Positions 14,092-20,361 of a DNA stretch of 20,361 nt are shown here, in pieces. This DNA comes from a virus. Where the stretch lies: positions 1 to 20,361 of the IMG/VR virus record IMGVR_UViG_3300007708_000032. One strand, 5' to 3'. Made by a program: the position numbers and the translations under genes. How positions within the stretch are numbered: position 1 is the first letter of the stretch; each line of letters begins with the position of its first letter. The notes beneath the pieces were generated by a model that saw only the letters and a list, made by a program, of their open reading frames with translations, ran no database searches and had not been told where the DNA came from.

Positions 14092-14773
14092 TGGCACGAC
14101 AGCTTTTAACTTAGACCTGACGGAACTGGTAGAAGAAGCGTACTCCCGTTGCGGGGCAGAGCTTAGGACCGGCTGGGATTTACGCACTGCCCGTATTTCG
14201 TTAAACCTGATGTTCGCAGACTGGTCGAATCGCGGTATCAATCTCTGGACTGTGGAGCAAGGGTCGATCCCTCTTGTAGCAGGCACGGCTACGTACGATC
14301 TGCCGGATAACACTGTGGACTTGATGGAACATGTTATCCGTACAGGTGCAGGGAGCGCCTCTACGCAGGCTGATCTGACGATTACGCGCATTAGTGTCTC
14401 CACCTATGCCACACTGCCTAACAAGCTGACCCAAGCACGGCCTATTCAGGTCTACATTAACAGGCAAGCCCCTACCCCCACGATAACCGTGTGGCCGGTC
14501 CCAGATGCCGCGCAGGCCTATACCTTCGTGTACTGGCGGCTCAAGCGTATTCAGGATGCTGGAAGTGGTAGCAATACGATGGCGGTGCCGTTCCGGTTCC
14601 TCCCCTGCATGGTAGCGGGGCTGGCGTATTACCTGTCCATGAAAGTTCCCGGGGCGATAGACCGTATGCAGGCCTTGAAAGAGCAGTATGATGAGGCATG
14701 GGATTTGGCTTCCTCCGAAGATAGGGACCGCTCCGCAGTCCGTTTTGTACCGCGTCAGATGTTCCTCGGGTAG
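14081..14773 (+). CDS. Head-tail adaptor-like protein (first of two)
   Basis: The 230-residue protein has a helical N-terminus (LDLTELVEEAYSRCGAEL..TARISLNLMFADWSNRG, about 11-52), a beta segment (LVAGTATYDLPDNTVDLMEHVIR), a ...TITVWPVPD turn and a C-terminal helical bundle (LAYYLSMKVPGAIDRMQALKEQYDEAWDLA). This layout of helices, strands and helices is that of proteins docking under the portal, such as P22 gp4/T7 gp11-like tail accessory or SU10-type adaptors. It has an AGGGA site before its ATG, which lies inside the end of the GIY-YIG gene. The exact subtype cannot be fixed by eye. Confidence 0.6.
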   Translation: MATSGTTAFNLDLTELVEEAYSRCGAELRTGWDLRTARISLNLMFADWSNRGINLWTVEQGSIPLVAGTATYDLPDNTVDLMEHVIRTGAGSASTQADLTITRISVSTYATLPNKLTQARPIQVYINRQAPTPTITVWPVPDAAQAYTFVYWRLKRIQDAGSGSNTMAVPFRFLPCMVAGLAYYLSMKVPGAIDRMQALKEQYDEAWDLASSEDRDRSAVRFVPRQMFLG

Positions 14774-14776
14774 GCT

Positions 14777-15457
14777 ATGCCGCATAAAGACCCTCTAATT
14801 GCAGCAGCTTGTAAACGGGCGTACTACTTGGCGCATAAGGACCAATGGCGTGTTAGTAACGCCAAGAGTAAAGCTAAACTACAGCAAGCAACTGCTATTA
14901 AAAAGTTGGCTGCAACCCTTGTACTGAAGCCAATAGAGGCGAAATTTTGTTTGGATTGCGCTATAGATATTACCGCCGTGTACAAGGCTAAACATGGGTT
15001 GCATTGCTTAGAGTGCGTAGCAAAATATAATAAGGCGTATCGTGAGGCTCATGCGACACGCATAGCAGCGCAAAAGCTAAGTTGGAAGCTTGAAAACAAA
15101 GAACACGTAGAAGCAAAATCTAGGCTGTACTCTTTGGCAAACCCAGACAAAAAAACCGCAGCCCGTAAAAAATGGAGCGCCGCTAATCCGGGGAAAGACA
15201 ACGCATCAAAGAAGCTAAACTCGGAAGCCCGACGAAAAAGGGTTCCGACATGGCTATCAGAGGATGATATTTGGATGATTGAGCAAGCTTATGAGCTTGC
15301 AGCGTTGCGGACTGCAATGTTTGGCTTTTCTTGGCATGTGGACCATGTGATCCCCCTCTGCGGTAAAAAAGTTTCCGGTTTACATACGCCGTACAACCTA
15401 CAAGTCATCCCAGCCATAGAAAACTTACGCAAGAGCAATAGAGTGGAGCTTGCATAA
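14777..15457 (+). CDS. HNH homing endonuclease with zinc-binding motifs
   Basis: The 226-residue product carries an HNH-type nuclease motif at its C-terminus: WHVDHVIPL (H187, D189, H190), PYNLQVIP with N207, and ENLRKSNR with N216 and N221, so the last catalytic position is Asn (an H-N-N variant). Upstream a CxxC-x15-CxxC set (C58, C61, C77, C80) probably binds zinc, and about 90-160 is basic and helical with KSRLYSLANPDKK-type repeats (NUMOD-like). It is free-standing and lies three bases after the adaptor-like gene, with its stop overlapping the next ATG by one base. The region is visibly more A-rich than the structural genes around it, in line with acquisition. Confidence 0.88.
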   Translation: MPHKDPLIAAACKRAYYLAHKDQWRVSNAKSKAKLQQATAIKKLAATLVLKPIEAKFCLDCAIDITAVYKAKHGLHCLECVAKYNKAYREAHATRIAAQKLSWKLENKEHVEAKSRLYSLANPDKKTAARKKWSAANPGKDNASKKLNSEARRKRVPTWLSEDDIWMIEQAYELAALRTAMFGFSWHVDHVIPLCGKKVSGLHTPYNLQVIPAIENLRKSNRVELA

Positions 15458-15846
15458 TGGCAAATAAATTCGCCAATGGTAAACGGGCTATATCGGAATG
15501 CGATAGGTGCGGATTCCGCTTCAAGCTAAAACTCCTCAAAAAAGAAGTAGTAAAGACCAAACAGATTAGCTTGCTGGTCTGCCCTACCTGCTGGACCCCC
15601 GATCAGCCTCAGTTGCAACTGGGTATGTACCCAGTGTCGGACCCACAGGGACTTCGAGAGCCCCGACCAGACCGCAGCTACAACACCTCCGGGATACTTG
15701 CAAATGGCTCCTACGGCGGGGGCAGCCGGGTATTTCAGTGGGGCTGGAATCCTGTAGGGGGCGCAAGTAGCTTTGATGCCGTGCTGACCCCAAATAACTT
15801 GGCGGCTACGGGATTTGTTGGTGCCGTTGCGGTAGTGATTTCATAA
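15457..15846 (+). CDS. Zinc-ribbon virion-associated hypothetical protein
   Basis: The 129-residue product has a four-cysteine cluster (C15, C18, C42, C45) around basic residues (RFKLKLLKKEVVKTKQ), which looks like a zinc ribbon, followed by a WTPDQPQLQLGMYPVSDPQGLREPRPDRS segment and a C-terminal low-complexity, hydrophobic part (NNLAATGFVGAVAVVIS). Small proteins of this type follow adaptor genes in related phage modules as I recall. It starts inside the stop of the HNH gene with a GGAG box eight bases upstream; before HNH insertion it would have followed the adaptor-like gene directly. The function is unknown. Confidence 0.7.
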   Translation: MANKFANGKRAISECDRCGFRFKLKLLKKEVVKTKQISLLVCPTCWTPDQPQLQLGMYPVSDPQGLREPRPDRSYNTSGILANGSYGGGSRVFQWGWNPVGGASSFDAVLTPNNLAATGFVGAVAVVIS

Positions 15847-15855
15847 GGAGCCACA

Positions 15856-16134
15856 ATGAAAACATGGATTGCCGATCTGGAGTTGCGTCAGCGCCTGCTG
15901 ATTGCCTTGATTGCCGTGGATCACTTGGTGCTTGTGTTACTCACACTGGGCAATTGCGCACGGGGCGAAACGATCTCAGCAAGTGCTTGGAGACAAGAGC
16001 AGGCTGGCAAGCTGCAAGGGCGCATTGCGCGGCCCGTGATCGACTGGCTATTTCACTTCATTGAGCGTGACCATTGCTCACAATCGTGGTTAGCTGAAAA
16101 GCACATGTACACCACACCCCCACGCGAGCGCTGA
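15856..16134 (+). CDS. Small membrane-associated hypothetical protein
   Basis: The 92-residue product has an N-terminal hydrophobic segment (LLIALIAVDHLVLVLLTLG, about 14-32), then a GETISASAWRQEQAGK block and an amphipathic IARPVIDWLFHFIERDHC segment. The block order (hydrophobic helix, ETxSxxAWR, then RPxIDxLF...HC) is a recurrent small phage protein pattern that I cannot name. It has a strong AAGGAG site. Membrane placement is likely; a lysis role (holin or spanin-like) is possible but there is no lipobox, and no endolysin next to it. Confidence 0.7.
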   Translation: MKTWIADLELRQRLLIALIAVDHLVLVLLTLGNCARGETISASAWRQEQAGKLQGRIARPVIDWLFHFIERDHCSQSWLAEKHMYTTPPRER

Positions 16135-16182
16135 ATGCGCGGGACTTGCGCCTAGTGGCGCTAGAAACTACCAAAGTTTAGA

Positions 16183-16210
16183 TTGACAAATTCGTATAAC
16201 TTGGCACACT
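16183..16210 (+). promoter_or_regulatory. Sigma70-like promoter upstream of small basic gene
   Basis: TTGACA (16183-16188) is a consensus -35 box. Sixteen bases later CACACT (16205-16210), preceded by TGG, forms a weaker extended -10. It lies in the 102-base gap before the gene at 16237, the longest such gap in this part, and about 26 bases before its ATG. A small GCGCC/GGCGC inverted repeat (16148-16161) upstream has no T-run. Confidence 0.55.
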
Positions 16211-16236
16211 GCCATAGTCACTAAAAGGAGCCTACG

Positions 16237-16434
16237 ATGGCATTCACCAAGAAGATGATGGGCAAGGAAGTTGGCGCAGCCTCTGTATATGCAAAGCCTC
16301 ATACAGGCTCTGTTGCGGGCGTAGACTTGACCAATAACGGCTACCCGCAGACGGGCATTAAAACCACGGGTACCAAGACTCGCGGTAACGGCGCAGCTAC
16401 AAAGGGCGTGACCGCCCGAGGACCGATGGCATGA
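16237..16434 (+). CDS. Small basic glycine-rich protein
   Basis: This 65-residue protein has no acidic cluster and many Lys, Gly and Thr residues (MAFTKKMMGKEVG..., then TGIKTTGTKTRGNGAATKGVTARG). It resembles the other small basic proteins at 11720-13163 in composition but lacks the AKGG motif. It is preceded by its own promoter candidate and an AAAGGAG ribosome site eight bases from the ATG, so it is probably expressed strongly. Its stop overlaps the start of the third GIY-YIG gene by four bases. Function unknown; it could be a virion-interior DNA-binding protein. Confidence 0.65.
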   Translation: MAFTKKMMGKEVGAASVYAKPHTGSVAGVDLTNNGYPQTGIKTTGTKTRGNGAATKGVTARGPMA

Positions 16435-17156
16435 ACTACGAGGGTGCGGGCTATGTTTACGCTATTAGGAACCGTGTAAACGGCCATGCGTACATTGGCA
16501 GCACAAAGGGCTACAAGGCTAGGTGGCACACACACCGTAGTGCCTTACGCCGAAAGGTCCATCATTCGTTTATATTGCAGCGAGCTTGGGACAAGCATGG
16601 GGAAGATGCTTTTGAGTTTAAAATTCTTTTAGTTTGCCCCCTTGAACTTAGGATATTCTACGAAACTAGGCTAATGGCGTTAGAAACCTATAACGTACTC
16701 CGAACTCCTAAGGAAATTGGGGTTCGGGGGGGCTGGACACACTCGGAAGAATTTAAGTCGAAGATGTCCATGTTGCATAAAGGAAAAGCACTGTCGGCGG
16801 AGCATAAAGCTAAGCTATCAGACGCGGCTACGGGACGAGTTTATAGTGAGGCGTTTAGAGCACAGGCGCGTGCTAGGCAGCGGGGGGTGGTACCCTCAGA
16901 GCAAACCAAAACAAAACTAAGTGCAGCGCGTACAGGGTATATAGTGTCCTTGGAGACCCGCAACAAGCTAGCGCGTAGCGCAGCGCAGCGCAGTATCGTT
17001 ACTGCCGGTATATCTATGGATAGAATTAGGTCAGTACAACCGTTGATTGAAGCGGGCGCCTCAGTACGTTGTGCGATAAAGTCTATAGGAATGTCCTCAG
17101 CTACCTATTACAAATATTGTACACAGCTTGCCCTCCAACCTAAGGAACTTGTATGA
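16431..17156 (+). CDS. GIY-YIG homing endonuclease with C-terminal helix-turn-helix
   Basis: The 241-residue product has YVY at 8-10, YIGS at 21-24, R31 (RWHTH) and E78 in FYETRL, the usual GIY-YIG catalytic set. NUMOD3-type repeats cover about 100-185 (SEEFKSKMSMLHKG, SAEHKAKLSDAATG, SEQTKTKLSAARTG, SLETRNKLARSA). The C-terminal 45 residues (IRSVQPLIEAGASVRCAIKSIG-type, ending MSSATYYKY) look like a resolvase-style helix-turn-helix, giving a third kind of DNA-binding end among the three GIY-YIG proteins of this window. It starts with a GAGGA box and overlaps both neighbours by four bases (ATGA), so it sits very neatly in the intergenic space. Confidence 0.9.
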   Translation: MNYEGAGYVYAIRNRVNGHAYIGSTKGYKARWHTHRSALRRKVHHSFILQRAWDKHGEDAFEFKILLVCPLELRIFYETRLMALETYNVLRTPKEIGVRGGWTHSEEFKSKMSMLHKGKALSAEHKAKLSDAATGRVYSEAFRAQARARQRGVVPSEQTKTKLSAARTGYIVSLETRNKLARSAAQRSIVTAGISMDRIRSVQPLIEAGASVRCAIKSIGMSSATYYKYCTQLALQPKELV

Positions 17157-17809
17157 CTACATACGTGGAGCTATGCTCGCAAGTTGCTGATATTACGCAG
17201 AATGAATATACGGCTGCCGAATATTCTTTTTTCTTTAAAACTACAGAACAACGGATATTCAATTCTGTTCAGCTTCCGTCGCTCCGTAAAACTGCAGCTA
17301 TTGCCGCTGTTATTGGGAATCAGTTCATCAACGTCCCTACAGATTTCCTGTCCGCGTTCTCCGTTGCGGTAGTAGACCCAACAACTTTGGAGTACACATA
17401 CCTGCTCAATAAGGATGTCAACTTTATCCGGGAAGCGTATCCTACGGTAGCTGCTACGGGAACTCCGAAGCATTACGCTATCTATGGAAACCAGACGGGC
17501 ACTGAACTCGCACTGCGATTCATCCTAGGCCCAACTCCCGATAAGGTCTACTCTACAGAGCTAGCTTACTTCTACTACCCAGAGTCCATTGTTACTGCTG
17601 GAACCACATGGCTAGGCGAGAACTTCGATTCCGCCCTGCTAAACGGAGCCCTCGTAGAAGCCATTCGCTTTATGAAGGGTGAGCAGGATATGGTCAAGCT
17701 GTACCAAGACATGTACGTACAGTCGATTACGCTGCTCAAAAACTTGGGTGATGGCAAGCTCCGTCAGGATGCTTACCGTAGCGGACAACCCCGAACCGCG
17801 GTAATTTGA
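17153..17809 (+). CDS. Phage adaptor protein (second of two)
   Basis: The 218-residue protein begins MTTYVELCSQVADITQNEYTAA and has N-terminal helices with SFFFKTTEQRIFNSVQLPSLRK, a beta core (QFINVPTDFLSAFSVAV, then HYAIYGNQTG and LRFILGPTPDK), and a C-terminal helical part (FDSALLNGALVEAIRFMKGEQDMVKLYQDMY). This pattern is that of the phage adaptor family exemplified by the SU10 adaptor, a ring protein below the portal that receives tail components. An AAGGA box precedes the ATG, and the stop lies one base before the next gene. The layout resembles the protein at 14081-14773, suggesting an old duplication. Confidence 0.75.
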   Translation: MTTYVELCSQVADITQNEYTAAEYSFFFKTTEQRIFNSVQLPSLRKTAAIAAVIGNQFINVPTDFLSAFSVAVVDPTTLEYTYLLNKDVNFIREAYPTVAATGTPKHYAIYGNQTGTELALRFILGPTPDKVYSTELAYFYYPESIVTAGTTWLGENFDSALLNGALVEAIRFMKGEQDMVKLYQDMYVQSITLLKNLGDGKLRQDAYRSGQPRTAVI

Positions 17810-17810
17810 T

Positions 17811-18230
17811 ATGGCTATAGCTCAAACCCTGTGCTCCAGCTTCAAACAGCAACTGTTTTTGGCGCAACACGACCTCAGTACGGATGTAATCAAGATCGCG
17901 TTGTACACGAGTGCCGCTTCTATCGGGCCGGATACTACGGTCTATTCGGTATCGGATGAGGTAGTGGGTACGGGATACACTGCGGGGGGGATTCCCCTTA
18001 CTGGCGCTACCGTGTTGCTATCAGGCACAACGGCCTACGTAGACTTTAACGACGCGGTATGGCCCGCAGCTACCTTTACAGCCCGGGGAGCCCTTTTGTA
18101 CAATAGCTCCAAAGCTAATAAGGCAGTAGCGGTACTAGACTTTGGGGCAGACAAAACGGGGTCTGCACAAACATTCACGATCCAAATGCCCACAAATGTA
18201 GCGTCTAGTGCGCTGCTTCGGATAGCTTAA
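17811..18230 (+). CDS. Conserved-type tail/virion protein
   Basis: The 139-residue protein has a pattern widespread among phage late genes: SFKQQLFLAQHDLSTDVIKIALYTS (about 10-34), then YSVSDEVVGTGYTAGGIPLTG, then ARGALLYNSSKANKAVAVLDFG and a C-terminal SSALLRIA. The alternating pattern suggests a beta-sandwich. It sits right between the adaptor and the tail fibre gene, which suggests a tail or receptor-binding accessory component; I cannot name a biochemical function. The start is one base after the previous stop, with only weak ribosome-site sequence. Confidence 0.75.
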   Translation: MAIAQTLCSSFKQQLFLAQHDLSTDVIKIALYTSAASIGPDTTVYSVSDEVVGTGYTAGGIPLTGATVLLSGTTAYVDFNDAVWPAATFTARGALLYNSSKANKAVAVLDFGADKTGSAQTFTIQMPTNVASSALLRIA

Positions 18231-18238
18231 AGGTTACT

Positions 18239-19111
18239 ATGGCAAGTTTATACTCTACCAACCTTAAACTCGAATTGATCGGGACCGGGGACCAAAGTGG
18301 TCTTTGGGGTGGCACAACCAATACTAACCTCGGCACTGCCTTGGAACAGGCTATCGTAGGTAAAGCCTCGCTTGTAACAGGGGACTTCACAGCCAACGTA
18401 GCCACCCTCACCCTGCTAGATACCAACGCAAGCCAAACGGCACGAGCCTTTGTACTGGATGTAACCGCTACGCTATCTGCTGCGGGTACGATCAACGTGC
18501 CGGCTATCCAGAAGCCCTACCTTGTGTTCAACAACACTGTAGGCGGGTTTGCCCTTACGGTTAAAGTTTCGGGTCTGACGGGGGTGGTAGTTCCCAATGG
18601 CAAACGGATGCTGGTGTACAACAATGGCACAGATGTCATTGACGGCATTAACTACCTTAATGGGGTAGCTACCAGTGCCCTAACGGCCACAACAGCGACA
18701 ACAGCGACAACCGCTGGAAGCGCTACGACCGCTGGAAGCGCTACGACCGCTGGAAGCGCTACGACCGCGGGTACTGCCACTAACATAGCGGGAGGGGTAG
18801 CAAATAACATACCGTACCAACTTGGCGCGGGCAGCACAAGCTACATTACGGCCCCCGTAACCCCCGGACATGTTCTGAGTTGGAACGGGACCGCGTTTAC
18901 GTGGGCCGCAGCCCCCGCTGCTACAACAGCCACAGCATTGGTGGGAGGCTCGGCGGGGGTAATACCGTACCAATCTGCGACTAGCACCACAGGGTTTACC
19001 GCTGCGGGAACTACAGGCCAGCTTCTGCAATCCACTGGAACTACGGCTCCGGTCTGGGTAGACCCAGCGCTTACTCCCGGACTTATCCTCTTTAACTTAG
19101 GAATCATCTAA
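18239..19111 (+). CDS. Tail fibre-like protein
   Basis: The 290-residue product has an N-terminal conserved region (SLYSTNLKLELIGTGDQSGLWGGTTNTNLGTALEQAI, typical of phage fibre proteins with a GTGDQSGxWGxxTN block), a beta domain (about 50-140) and a low-complexity TAGSAT hexapeptide-type stretch (about 155-180), followed by two copies of a GG-x-IPYQ...T-x-GQ/GHVL-x-W motif (NIPYQLGAGSTSYITAPVTPGHVLSW and VIPYQSATSTTG...GQLLQ...APVW, about 188-275). These motifs are common in fibre shafts. It would bind or position the receptor-binding tip. The stop overlaps the next ATG by one base. Confidence 0.8.
   Translation: MASLYSTNLKLELIGTGDQSGLWGGTTNTNLGTALEQAIVGKASLVTGDFTANVATLTLLDTNASQTARAFVLDVTATLSAAGTINVPAIQKPYLVFNNTVGGFALTVKVSGLTGVVVPNGKRMLVYNNGTDVIDGINYLNGVATSALTATTATTATTAGSATTAGSATTAGSATTAGTATNIAGGVANNIPYQLGAGSTSYITAPVTPGHVLSWNGTAFTWAAAPAATTATALVGGSAGVIPYQSATSTTGFTAAGTTGQLLQSTGTTAPVWVDPALTPGLILFNLGII
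18711..18764 (+). repeat. Three perfect 18-bp tandem repeats in tail fibre gene
   Basis: CCGCTGGAAGCGCTACGA occurs three times end to end (18711-18728, 18729-18746, 18747-18764), encoding a TAGSAT hexapeptide repeat. Upstream, 9-base ACAACAGCG units (about 18689-18708) encode a related Thr/Ala stretch. The in-frame unit could change copy number without breaking the gene. Confidence 0.9.
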
Positions 19112-19488
19112 TGTCTATCAATGCCCAATATGCGGCGACTGCAAAATCGCCTAGTGTAAATATCGCCACCGCTAACACTAATCGTGACGGCGTTACAGGT
19201 GTATATGGGACGCTAATGACCGCAGGTGCCTCAGGGTCCCGAGTGGATCGTATCAATATTACGGCGACCGCTACAACAACAGCAGGGATGATTCGTATAT
19301 TTCTTGGAACCGCTCTAATTCAAGAAGTGCCTGTGTGGAGTATTACTCCCGCAGCCTCAGTTCCCACGTGGTCTGTAGATATTACCTTTGATACAGGTTT
19401 AATCTTGCAAGCGTCAGCGGTGTTGAAAGTATCCACTAACAACGCAGAATCTTTTAATGTGACCGTAACAAACGGCGGGGACTTCTAA
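19111..19488 (+). CDS. Small beta-rich tail-associated protein
   Basis: The 125-residue product starts inside the fibre stop (TAATG) behind an AGGA box. It has an N-terminal ATAKSPSVNIATANTNRDGVTG segment and then alternating strands (RVDRINITATATTTAGMIRIFLG, VPVWSITPA, SVDITFDTGLILQASAVLKVST), a pattern of small beta-sandwich virion proteins lying next to fibre genes. I do not recognise a named family. It may be a fibre partner or a receptor-binding accessory protein; place is the only support. Confidence 0.7.
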   Translation: MSINAQYAATAKSPSVNIATANTNRDGVTGVYGTLMTAGASGSRVDRINITATATTTAGMIRIFLGTALIQEVPVWSITPAASVPTWSVDITFDTGLILQASAVLKVSTNNAESFNVTVTNGGDF

Positions 19489-19490
19489 TC

Positions 19491-20361
19491 ATGGCTAATA
19501 AAGGACTTTATGGGTATTCGGCCCCTCGGGCTACTACCGTTCCGAACTCGATAGCCCCTCCGCGGTGGTTACGGGCCAAGTTAATTGCAGCGACTACGAG
19601 TACCGAACTAGCCCCACTAAATTGCTGGCAAATCGGGGTGGCTGTTTTTGGCGGCGGCGGAACCGGTTCCGCTGCTGGTGGTGGTGGTGGTGGTGGTGGG
19701 TTTGCCTTTGGGATTGTAGATGTGGTTCCGGGGCAACGGCTACCGACGATAACAATCGGCAATATAGCGGGTACCTCCTCCTTTGGGTCTTTGCTTACGG
19801 CGACAGGGGGAACTACTGTCGTAGGTTCCGCGGGGGGCACGGGGGGCACGGGGTCCGCATCTTTGGCGTTGCGCGGGGCCTTTACAGCCTCTGGAGGTGC
19901 TGGAGGTGCCGCTGGTGGAGGTTTGGGGGGCGGCGGCGGGGCGGGGTCGTTCTATGGTGCAGGGGGCAGTGGCGCGGCTGGCCCTTTTGGTGGCGGTGGA
20001 GGTTTTGGAGGCGGCGGCGGGGTGGGCGTCGCTGGTGGTGGTGGTGGTGGTGGTGGTGGTGCGGGTCTTGGTAACTTTGGCGCAGAGGCTACTTTTACTA
20101 CGCTTGGCGGAGGGGGTGGTGGCACTGCGTCACGCAGTGTGGGCGGTGCGGGGGGTATGGGCCTGAGCGCAGTGGGCGGCGCGGCAGGGGCCAGTTCTGC
20201 CGGGGCTTCCGGTACCGGGGTCTTGGATGTAAACATCCTACTGCAACTTGTCCACATGGAGCTTAACGGTTCTGGCGGTGGGGGAGGGCAGGGGGCTACG
20301 GCTTTTGCGGGCGGCAACGGCGGCTCCGGGGGTGGTGGTGGTGGTGGTGCAAATAGCGGAC
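19491..20361 (+). CDS. Glycine-rich adhesin-like tail protein, 3' end outside window
   Basis: The frame from ATG 19491 stays open to the window end (290 codons visible), so the gene is truncated on the right. The first 50 residues are ordinary (MANKGLYGYSAPRATTVPNS, then a PPRWLRAKLIAATT segment). From about residue 54 on it is dominated by glycine, with runs of eight or nine Gly encoded by GGT repeats. A VVPGQRLPTITIGNIAG...TSFGSLLTATGG block (about 76-107) fits the glycine-rich domains found in phage tail-tip proteins, and a non-glycine segment (VLDVNILLQLVHMELNGSG) appears near 243-262. T-even gp38-type adhesins use polyglycine II-helix sandwiches to bind receptors; a similar role is plausible given the position after the fibre genes. 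Open frames in the other phases of this region are shadows. Confidence 0.82.
   Translation, partial: MANKGLYGYSAPRATTVPNSIAPPRWLRAKLIAATTSTELAPLNCWQIGVAVFGGGGTGSAAGGGGGGGGFAFGIVDVVPGQRLPTITIGNIAGTSSFGSLLTATGGTTVVGSAGGTGGTGSASLALRGAFTASGGAGGAAGGGLGGGGGAGSFYGAGGSGAAGPFGGGGGFGGGGGVGVAGGGGGGGGGAGLGNFGAEATFTTLGGGGGGTASRSVGGAGGMGLSAVGGAAGASSAGASGTGVLDVNILLQLVHMELNGSGGGGGQGATAFAGGNGGSGGGGGGGANSG
20034..20060 (+). repeat. GGT triplet repeats in glycine-rich gene
   Basis: Nine consecutive GGT triplets occur at 20034-20060. Seven more lie at 19677-19697 and six at 20331-20348, all in the reading frame of the glycine-rich gene. Copy-number slippage would lengthen or shorten polyglycine without shifting the frame. 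Confidence 0.9.

Noticed and set aside
16148-16161. GCGCC-TAGT-GGCGC hairpin as terminator after the membrane gene
   Set aside because: The stem is only five base pairs and no T-run follows.
16195-16200. TATAAC as -10 box of the 16183 promoter
   Set aside because: It is only six bases from TTGACA, far too close; CACACT at 16205 has workable spacing.
8421-17156. Endonuclease genes as parts of group I introns or inteins
   Set aside because: The flanking structural genes are all complete and uninterrupted, so the nucleases are free-standing.
18689-18764. CRISPR-like array from the regular 18-bp repeats
   Set aside because: There are no spacers between units and the repeat is in frame within a fibre gene.
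19565-20074. Long frames rich in Trp/Arg or Val in other phases near the right end, and a Pro-rich frame on the - strand
   Set aside because: They are out-of-frame readings of the GGT repeats; the frame from 19491 has a proper start, a position after a fibre gene and a plausible tail-protein composition.

Overview
The window is a stretch of the late (virion morphogenesis) region of a tailed double-stranded DNA phage (Caudoviricetes). All recognisable genes lie on the + strand, are densely packed with start/stop overlaps, and follow the classical order terminase, portal, chaperone, scaffold, capsid, then head decoration and spikes, adaptors, tail fibres. No integrase, repressor, replication gene, tRNA or bacterial housekeeping gene is visible, so it looks like a continuous phage genome segment and not a prophage edge. 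The long portal (829 aa), two adaptor-like proteins and absence of a tape-measure gene in this window suggest a short-tailed (podovirus-like) virion, but this is inference. Strong AAGGAG-type ribosome sites and sigma70-like promoters suggest a bacterial host using ordinary sigma70 signals. The exact host cannot be read from the sequence.

Layout. 1-4.5 kb: 3' part of a small-terminase-like gene, large terminase (packaging ATPase/nuclease) and portal. 4.5-8.3 kb: a small hypothetical gene, a GroES-like co-chaperonin, scaffold, a small virion-associated gene, a probable cement/decoration protein and a Mu gpT-like major capsid protein, ending in a UUCG-loop terminator. 8.4-9.3 kb: a free-standing GIY-YIG homing endonuclease with its own promoter, lying between that terminator and a good sigma70 promoter. 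9.4-11.7 kb: a beta-rich virion protein, a second near-identical terminator, then a spike-base-like and a head-spike-fibre-like gene reminiscent of the GhsA/GhsB head spikes of the Rhodobacter gene transfer agent. 11.7-13.2 kb: a run of small genes, one a membrane (holin-like) protein and several very basic proteins sharing an [FYM]A[KE]GG motif. 13.2-17.8 kb: two adaptor-like genes separated by small genes and invaded by two more GIY-YIG endonucleases and one HNH endonuclease. 17.8 kb to the end: tail/receptor-binding genes, finishing with a glycine-rich adhesin-like gene that runs off the right edge.

How it works together: terminase and portal package DNA into a prohead built by scaffold and capsid protein, perhaps helped to fold by the phage GroES; cement and head-spike proteins decorate the shell; adaptors close the portal and receive the tail; the terminal genes provide host binding. 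Four homing endonuclease genes occupy intergenic gaps without breaking any structural gene. The most interesting regulatory signal is at 13172-13235, where a promoter overlaps the 5' arm of a 10-bp hairpin whose 3' arm contains the start codon of a GIY-YIG gene. This is an arrangement like the one known to control phage T4 I-TevI.
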